DNA of 64,000 bases from Acidimicrobiales bacterium (GTDB lineage: Bacteria > Actinomycetota > Acidimicrobiia > Acidimicrobiales > Palsa-688). Under the pieces are notes generated by a model. That model was not told the DNA's origin and did no database searches. It saw only the letters and a program-made list of their open reading frames with translations. Made by a program: the position numbers and the translations under genes. The DNA is taken from contig DASUWA010000027.1 of the NCBI GenBank assembly GCA_036378675.1, positions 62,001 to 126,000 of the forward strand, in the 5' to 3' direction. Shown piece by piece: positions 58,759-64,000 of the stretch; the stretch's first letter is position 1; every line of letters begins with the position of its first letter.

Positions 58759-60228
58759 TCATCCAAGCGAGACGCACACGTTCTTGAGTCGCACGAACTC
58801 GTGCACTCCCCACCGGCCGCCCTCGACACCATGCCCGCTGCCCCGCCACCCTCCAAATGGGGCGGCAGGAGGGAGCGCCGCCATACCGTTCACCGATACA
58901 TAGCCGGCGTCAAGCGCAGCCGCCACCCGGTGGGCTCGCCGCAGGTCGTTCGTCCACACGTAGCCAGCCAGGCCGTACTTCGTGCCGTTCGCTATCGCCA
59001 ACGCCTCGTCCTCATCGTCGAAAGGCATCACCGCCAGCACCGGGCCGAAGATCTCCTCCTGTGCCAGCGGACTAGCCGGGTCCACATCGCCGAAGACCGT
59101 GGGCTGCACGAAGGCGCCCGCCGCAAGCGCCCCGCCCGCGCGTTGGCCGCCGGTGAGCAGCACCCCGTCGCCGCGGTGGCGGGCGTCCTCCACTACTGAA
59201 AGGACGCGTTCGCAGGCCGCCTCGCCCGCGAGGGGGCCCATCGTCGTCGATGGTTCGAAGGGGTCGCCGAGCCGCGCCTTCTCTGCAGTGGCGACGACCG
59301 CAGCGACCACCTCGTCGTGAATGGCGCGGTCGACCAGCAGCCGCGTCGGCAAGAAGCAACCCTGCCCGCTGTTCTGGATCGTGCCGAGTAAAGCCCCGAG
59401 CTTTCCGACGACGGTCGGCTCAGTGTCGGCGAAGACAATCGACGCCGACTTGCCACCAAGTTCAAGTACAACCGGGGTGTGGTTCTCCGCGGCGGCACGG
59501 GCAACCGCGCGGGCTGCAGAACTACCTCCGGTAAAGCTGATCTTGTCGACACCGGGGTGCGCGCACAAGGCATGACCTGCCCCAGGACCGCCCGGCATGA
59601 CATTGATGACCCCCGGTGGGACAACTTCCTCACAAATACGTGCGAACCTCAGAGCGGAGAACGGAGCCAGCTCCGAGGGCTTGACCACGACCGCGTTTCC
59701 AGCGGCTATGGCCGGTGCCACCTTCAAGGCAATCGAGACGACCGGGCCGTTCCAGGGCGTTATTGCGGCGACCACCCCGTACGGGTTCGCAACCACGTAG
59801 TCGAGCACCGCGCCCCCGGCAGGGACCACGGTCCCGTCGAGCTTGTCAGCCCACCCCGCGAAGTACCGGAACCACTCCGCCGCGAGAGCGACACCGGCAC
59901 GCGTCGCCCGTATCGGTTGCCCCATCTCCAGCGTCTGCAAGGCCGCCAGGTCTCCGGCGGCTGCGACGATCGCGTCGGCCAGCGACGAAAGGAGCAAGCG
60001 ACGCCGCACTGGATCGGCCAGCTCACCGCGCTGGAGCGCGTCGCGCGCGGCTTTTACTGCGAAATCAACTTCGACACTGCCAGCCAATTGGTGCTTGCCG
60101 ACAACCTCCCCCGTTGCCGGATCGTGGTGGGTTCTCTCGCCACCCGTCGAGCCCTCGAGCCACAATCCGTCAACGAAGAGCCGGCCGTCCGGGACCTGCC
60201 GAAGCGCGTCATCGCGCGTGATCGTCAC
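58759..60228 (-). CDS. Aldehyde dehydrogenase
   Basis: 489-aa NAD(P)-dependent enzyme: the asparagine N160 in TPWNGPV, glutamate E256 in LELGGKS, cysteine C291 in GQGCFLPTR and GPVLAVMPFDDEDEAL late in the chain. It is 40 bases after the P450 gene on the same strand, which points to oxidation of an alcohol or aldehyde formed by the P450. The substrate is unknown. Confidence 0.9.
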   Translation of the reverse strand: MTITRDDALRQVPDGRLFVDGLWLEGSTGGERTHHDPATGEVVGKHQLAGSVEVDFAVKAARDALQRGELADPVRRRLLLSSLADAIVAAAGDLAALQTLEMGQPIRATRAGVALAAEWFRYFAGWADKLDGTVVPAGGAVLDYVVANPYGVVAAITPWNGPVVSIALKVAPAIAAGNAVVVKPSELAPFSALRFARICEEVVPPGVINVMPGGPGAGHALCAHPGVDKISFTGGSSAARAVARAAAENHTPVVLELGGKSASIVFADTEPTVVGKLGALLGTIQNSGQGCFLPTRLLVDRAIHDEVVAAVVATAEKARLGDPFEPSTTMGPLAGEAACERVLSVVEDARHRGDGVLLTGGQRAGGALAAGAFVQPTVFGDVDPASPLAQEEIFGPVLAVMPFDDEDEALAIANGTKYGLAGYVWTNDLRRAHRVAAALDAGYVSVNGMAALPPAAPFGGWRGSGHGVEGGRWGVHEFVRLKNVCVSLG

Positions 60229-60268
60229 GGGCCGTAGGTCGCCCCGTTGGCAAGCACCCGGGCGCCCA

Positions 60269-61486
60269 TCAGAAGACCAGATTCAAGTGGTCCGGCCCGG
60301 CCACGCCGCCGCCGTGGAACTGAACGGCAGCCCCGTCCTCGAGCCGGTAATCCGGGATTCGGCGATGCCACTCCTCCATGGCGATAGTCATTTCCAGGCG
60401 CGCCAGATGGGATCCGAGGCAGCGGTGTGGCCCGGCGGCGAACGCCAGGTGCCGGTTCGGCGTCCGGCGGAAATCGATGATGTCGGAGTGGGGGAACTGC
60501 CGGGGATCGCGACCGGCGGCAGCCGTGGGAAGCATGATCCGTTCCCCTGCCTTCATCGAGACGCCGGCGAACTCGATATCGCGCGTGATGTACCTGCCGT
60601 CGGCCACGAACGAGTGATAGCGAAGCAATTCCTCGATCGCTGACGGGATCAGTCCCGGCTCTGTCACAACCTGGCGGCGGTGATCCGGATTGCTGGCAAG
60701 GAACGCCCAGCAGAATCCCAACGCCGACGTGACAGTATCGAGCCCCGCCATGAACAGCAGAACGGCGAACGCAAGGACGTCTTCTTCGGGGAGCTGTGCA
60801 CCATCCAGCTCGGCGGCGAGCAGCGTGCTGATGAGGTCGTCGCCGGGTTTGTTCCTCCGCTTGGCGATGTGCTGCCGTAGGTACGACGTGAGTTGGGTGC
60901 TGGCCAGGTCCTTCGCTGCCTTGCCGTCTGCGTCATCCTGGACGTGAAGAATCGTGTCATTCCAGTCAAGGAATCGCTTCGTGTCATCGGGCGGTAGTCC
61001 CATGAAGCGGAGAAAGATGCTCGTCGGGAGCGGTCTGGCGAAATCCTCGATTAAGTCGCACCTCCCTTCGCCGCACACTTCCCCGATGAGTGATCGGCAC
61101 AAGGACCGAATGTCGCCCTCCCAAGCCCGAACGTTCGCCGGGCCGAACGGGCGGTTGAGCAGATGGCGGTACTTCGTGTGCTCGGGCGGATCCAGGGTGA
61201 TCGGCAGCATTCGCACCTCGCGACCGGGGATCGCCTGCATGCGGCTGGAGAACAGGTCGCTTCGCTGGAAGGCCTCGTGGATGTCCTCGTATCGGGTCAG
61301 GCACCAGAACCCACCGTGGAAGGGACTCCAGAACACCCGACGGCGGTCGCGCAACTCGTCCCAGAACCCGACCGGGTTTCGGAGGAAGGCTTCTGAGTTG
61401 TAGTGCTCCAGCGGATACGTCAGATCCCTTGGGACGTGGGAAGGCCGGGTGGTCACAGCCATACCTGCCGACGACTTGTACGACAC
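60269..61486 (-). CDS. Cytochrome P450
   Basis: 405-aa soluble P450. The I-helix oxygen groove is FMAGLDTVTSALG, the K-helix ExxR is in EELLRYHSFV, and the heme-binding loop FAAGPHRCLGSHLAR holds the cysteine ligand. GTG 61486 has GGAGGG 9 bases upstream. It is divergent from a CoA transferase gene and followed by an ALDH. It should hydroxylate a hydrophobic substrate with electrons from ferredoxin, not encoded in the window. Confidence 0.91.
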   Translation of the reverse strand: MSYKSSAGMAVTTRPSHVPRDLTYPLEHYNSEAFLRNPVGFWDELRDRRRVFWSPFHGGFWCLTRYEDIHEAFQRSDLFSSRMQAIPGREVRMLPITLDPPEHTKYRHLLNRPFGPANVRAWEGDIRSLCRSLIGEVCGEGRCDLIEDFARPLPTSIFLRFMGLPPDDTKRFLDWNDTILHVQDDADGKAAKDLASTQLTSYLRQHIAKRRNKPGDDLISTLLAAELDGAQLPEEDVLAFAVLLFMAGLDTVTSALGFCWAFLASNPDHRRQVVTEPGLIPSAIEELLRYHSFVADGRYITRDIEFAGVSMKAGERIMLPTAAAGRDPRQFPHSDIIDFRRTPNRHLAFAAGPHRCLGSHLARLEMTIAMEEWHRRIPDYRLEDGAAVQFHGGGVAGPDHLNLVF

Positions 61487-61519
61487 CGACGGTCCCTCCT
61501 TTTTCGGGCCTCGCTTAAG

Positions 61520-61538
61520 TCGTTATACTATTCATCGA
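61520..61538 (+). promoter_or_regulatory. 19-bp catabolic operator (site 6)
   Basis: TCGTTATACTATTCATCGA, identical to site 5, in the divergent gap between the P450 and the CaiB-like gene. Confidence 0.62.
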
Positions 61539-61568
61539 TTTAGCGCCACGGCAACCACGGAGACCGAC

Positions 61569-62771
61569 GTGACGAAACCCTTCAACGGCGTGCGGGTCAT
61601 CGAGGTAGCGGCCTGGACCTTCGTGCCGGCCGCCGCCGCCATCCTTGCGGACCTCGGGGCTGACGTAATCAAGGTCGAGCCGCCGAGCGGCGACCCACAA
61701 CGGGCGCTACGCAACCGCCTGCAGTCCGAAGATCCCGATGCGCCGAACCCATTCCTCGAGATCCCGAACCGGGGAAAGCGAAGCATCACGCTGGACCTGG
61801 GGACGACGAACGGCCGGAGCGTGCTGCTCGAGCTAGCAGCGACCGCAGACGTGTTCCTGACGAGCTACCTGGAGCCCGTACGACGGAAACTCGCCATCGA
61901 CGTCGATGACCTCCGCGCCGTCAACGACCGATTGGTATACGTGCGCGGCAGTGGCTGGGGCCCAACGGGACCGATGGCCGAGCGCGGCGGATTCGACCTC
62001 GCCGCGGCGTGGGCGACGGCATCCATGGCGACACGCATGAGCCGCGGCGGGGATGAACCGATGTGGCAGCCCTCGGCGTTCTACGACCTGCTCGGCGCCA
62101 ACACACTCGCCGGCGCGATCGGGACCGCGCTCTTCCATCGCGCCCACACCGAAGAGGCCACGGTTGTCGATGTATCGCTGCTCAACGTCGGCGTGTGGTC
62201 GCTCGGTCCCGACCTCATGGCTGCGCCGAGCGCAGGGGCTCAACCCGACCGCGACCGCAGCGGAGTGAGCAACCCCATCGCCAACTCGTACCGGACGTCA
62301 GACGGCCGTTGGTTGTATCTCGTCTGCCTGCAAGCAGACCGTTTCTGGAGCGAGCTGTGCCAGCTCATTGGGCGTGAGGACCTTGCGGACGACGTTCGCT
62401 TCCGTGATTCGCGCAACCGCGCCACAAACGCTGTCGAATGCATCCGCGAACTCGACGAGACGTTCTCACAACGCACCCTGTCCGAATGGGATGACGTGCT
62501 CGCCCCCTTCTCAGGCGTTTGGGCTCCCGCGCTCGAGCCCATAGAACTACAAAGCCACCTCCAGGTCGATGCGAACGGTTACCTCGCGACAGGTCACACG
62601 ATCACGGGTCGCGAGTACCGCCTCCCGGCGCCGCCAATGCAGTTCGGCGGTCCCGTGCGACCCGCCGGTCCCGCACCGGAAGCTGGCCAGCATACCGAAG
62701 AGGTGCTCCTCGAGCTCGGGCGATCCTGGGACGAGATCTCCGAGCTGCGCACCACGGGGGCTCTCGGCTAA
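61569..62771 (+). CDS. CaiB/BaiF-type CoA transferase
   Basis: 400-aa family III CoA transferase. It starts GVRVIEVAAWTFVPAAAAILADLGADVIKVEPPSGD, has RGSGWGPTGPMAERGGFDLAAAW with the likely catalytic aspartate D143, and ends with the PPMQFGG region. GTG 61569 follows CGGAGA at a proper distance; the earlier frame start lies in the divergent promoter. It would move CoA between a pathway acid and another acyl-CoA, an alternative to the ligase at 51302. Confidence 0.87.
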   Translation: MTKPFNGVRVIEVAAWTFVPAAAAILADLGADVIKVEPPSGDPQRALRNRLQSEDPDAPNPFLEIPNRGKRSITLDLGTTNGRSVLLELAATADVFLTSYLEPVRRKLAIDVDDLRAVNDRLVYVRGSGWGPTGPMAERGGFDLAAAWATASMATRMSRGGDEPMWQPSAFYDLLGANTLAGAIGTALFHRAHTEEATVVDVSLLNVGVWSLGPDLMAAPSAGAQPDRDRSGVSNPIANSYRTSDGRWLYLVCLQADRFWSELCQLIGREDLADDVRFRDSRNRATNAVECIRELDETFSQRTLSEWDDVLAPFSGVWAPALEPIELQSHLQVDANGYLATGHTITGREYRLPAPPMQFGGPVRPAGPAPEAGQHTEEVLLELGRSWDEISELRTTGALG

Positions 62772-62826
62772 GCCAGCGACGCGGGACCCGCGTCGGGGGC
62801 ACGACCCATCAACCCGCGCTGAAGTG

Positions 62827-63642
62827 CTACCGCCATTGGTACCTCACTCGTTCCTTGGTGAAGACCGTCGCTCGCTGCGCACGGGCGTCCTCGAGCTGGC
62901 TGGCGAGGACTTGTGTCCGGTTCTCGAGGTCGATGGCGGCCTGCTGACCGGGTATCTCGAGCGCCGACCACATAACCTCCTTCGTCATCCAGACGCCGAA
63001 GGGGCTGTTGGTGGCGATCTCTGCTGCAAGGTCGGTAGCGACGTCGATGAGTTGGTCGTCCGGCACGACATCGACCACGAGCTGCATCTCCCGTGCCGCC
63101 TGGGAGTCGATCAGTCTCCCGGTGAGCATCAGCAGGTGAGCGTTGCCTGCGCCGACGATGCGAGGCAGGAGCCAGCTCGTCGAGATATCCGCACCCGACA
63201 CGCCGACCTTTATGAAGCTGGCGGCGAACCGCGCGCTGGTCGCCGCCAAGCGAACATCAGCAGCCAGCACCAGGGCCAGCCCTCCGCCGGCAGCAGGCCC
63301 ATTGACAGCGGCGATGATCGGTTTGCGCAGGCGCCGCATGCTTGTCACCAATCCGGCTATGTGCTGCTGAAGGAGGAAGTTGGCCGGGATGTCCCCGAGC
63401 GATTCGCTGTGGGGGGCGTCCCCCATACCTGTCAGGTCGGCCCCGGAGCAGAAACCGCGGCCTGAGCCGGTCAGGATGACGCATCTCACCGACGGGTCCG
63501 CATCTGCCTCGGCGAGAGCAGCTGTCAGCGCCGAGATCAGCTCGACGTTGAGAGCGTTCAACCGCTCCGGGCGGTGCATGGTCAGGAGGCGCACCCCGCC
63601 CGACTGAGCCTCCACGAGGACCGTAGGCGCCTGCGGGTTCAC
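62827..63642 (-). CDS. Enoyl-CoA hydratase/isomerase family protein (3)
   Basis: 271-aa crotonase-fold protein. The motifs are VRLLTMHRPERLNALNVELI, GFCSGADL and the oxyanion loop IIAAVNGPAAGGGLALVLAADVRLA, followed by GADISTSWLLPRIVGAG. The usual glutamates are not both recognisable, so activity is uncertain. It is divergent from a P450 gene with a 19-bp operator between them. Confidence 0.87.
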   Translation of the reverse strand: MNPQAPTVLVEAQSGGVRLLTMHRPERLNALNVELISALTAALAEADADPSVRCVILTGSGRGFCSGADLTGMGDAPHSESLGDIPANFLLQQHIAGLVTSMRRLRKPIIAAVNGPAAGGGLALVLAADVRLAATSARFAASFIKVGVSGADISTSWLLPRIVGAGNAHLLMLTGRLIDSQAAREMQLVVDVVPDDQLIDVATDLAAEIATNSPFGVWMTKEVMWSALEIPGQQAAIDLENRTQVLASQLEDARAQRATVFTKERVRYQWR

Positions 63643-63649
63643 CGAGATA

Positions 63650-63668
63650 TCGTTGCATAATTCATCGA
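63650..63668 (+). promoter_or_regulatory. 19-bp catabolic operator (site 7)
   Basis: TCGTTGCATAATTCATCGA, the most symmetric copy: TCGTTGCAT, one base, ATTCATCGA. It is in the divergent gap between the hydratase gene (start 63642) and the P450 gene (start 63688). Confidence 0.65.
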
Positions 63669-63687
63669 CTTATGGCAAGATCGAGCG

Positions 63688-64000
63688 GTGCAGCTGGCCG
63701 AACACGTCGATCCGGCGCTGGTCCGCGACTTCGACTACCACGGTGGCGCCGCGTTCCTGGTTGACCCCTTCCAGGCACTTGACCGCACTCGCGGCGACCG
63801 CGCATTCTTCTCCTCGTCCTACGGCGGTTACTGGGTTCTGACGCGGTCCGCAGACATCCGCGAAGCCTTCCAGCGCCCAGATCTCTTCTCGAGCGAGCAA
63901 TTCTCGATCCCCGCCGGGGTCTACCCGCGAACCATGCGGCCACTAGCGCTCGACCCGCCCGACCACACACGGTATCGGCAGCCGCTGGCGCCACTCTTCG
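63688..64000 (+). CDS. Cytochrome P450, N-terminal part (3' end outside the window)
   Basis: Open frame from GTG 63688 to the window edge, about 104 residues. It starts VQLAEHVDPALVRDF and contains YWVLTRSADIREAFQRPDLFSSEQ and ALDPPDHTRYRQPLAPLF, the N-terminal beta-sheet and the C-helix region (DPPDHTRYR) of bacterial P450s. The heme loop lies outside the window. No strong ribosome site is visible; the operator ends 19 bases upstream. It is distinct from the P450 at 60269. Confidence 0.8.
   Translation, partial: MQLAEHVDPALVRDFDYHGGAAFLVDPFQALDRTRGDRAFFSSSYGGYWVLTRSADIREAFQRPDLFSSEQFSIPAGVYPRTMRPLALDPPDHTRYRQPLAPLF

Noticed and set aside
1-64000. tRNA or rRNA genes, CRISPR arrays, insertion sequences, integrase or phage genes
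   Set aside because: None was recognised by reading; no transposase, integrase or regularly spaced repeats were seen. A covariance-model search would be needed to exclude small RNAs.

Overview
The window comes from a high-GC Gram-positive bacterium, most likely an actinomycete in the broad sense (Actinomycetota, possibly an Acidimicrobiia-like soil lineage). The signs are strong G/C bias at third positions, many GTG and TTG starts, AGGAG-type ribosome sites, zinc-finger and membrane anti-sigma partners of ECF sigma factors, a mycofactocin-type short-chain dehydrogenase, an F420-type luciferase-like oxidoreductase, and fused branched-chain-type (Liv) permeases. No rRNA, tRNA, CRISPR array, phage gene or transposase was recognised.

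Region 1 (1-9.1 kb) is a loose set of single genes: a MalT/LuxR-type regulator, a small conserved protein, an MFS exporter overlapping a STAS anti-sigma antagonist, pirin, a small GNAT-like protein, an amputated second MFS gene, a SnoaL-like protein and a propeller-like lipoprotein. Region 2 (9.3-24.3 kb) is rich in regulators and envelope proteins. It has secreted proteins (an unknown one, a vanadium-haloperoxidase/PAP2 protein and a TIGR03118-like protein), four sigma/anti-sigma pairs (two with tiny zinc-finger partners, two forming a tandem duplication with membrane-anchored partners), a STAS protein, a UbiB/ABC1 kinase, an aldo/keto reductase, two related four-helix membrane proteins and LtrA. 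A bipartite motif, GTAAC-N6/7-CGTATC, precedes at least seven genes or operons here and probably defines a local regulon around the duplicated sigma pair.

Region 3 (24.3-64 kb) is a catabolic island. It contains two FCD-type GntR repressors, a HAD-acyl-CoA dehydrogenase-two enoyl-CoA hydratase operon, several short-chain dehydrogenases, an amidohydrolase, and two complete Liv-type ABC importers. One importer has three extra envelope proteins; the other has two permeases and an ATPase fused in one 902-residue chain. Between the importers sit a molybdopterin oxidoreductase and an acyl-CoA dehydrogenase. The rest is a MaoC-like dehydratase, aldehyde dehydrogenases, a CoA ligase, SDRs, an LLM oxidoreductase, a thiolase with its DUF35 partner, a DUF6285-like/aminoglycoside-phosphotransferase-like pair, two P450s, a CaiB-type CoA transferase and another enoyl-CoA hydratase.

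Together region 3 looks like uptake followed by oxidation (P450, then aldehyde dehydrogenase), CoA activation (ligase or CoA transferase) and beta-oxidation-like breakdown of a hydrophobic or carboxylated substrate; the substrate cannot be read from the sequence. A 19-bp imperfect palindrome close to TCGTTGCATAATTCATCGA occurs seven times, always in the promoter gaps of these operons, which suggests that one regulator controls transport and catabolism together.
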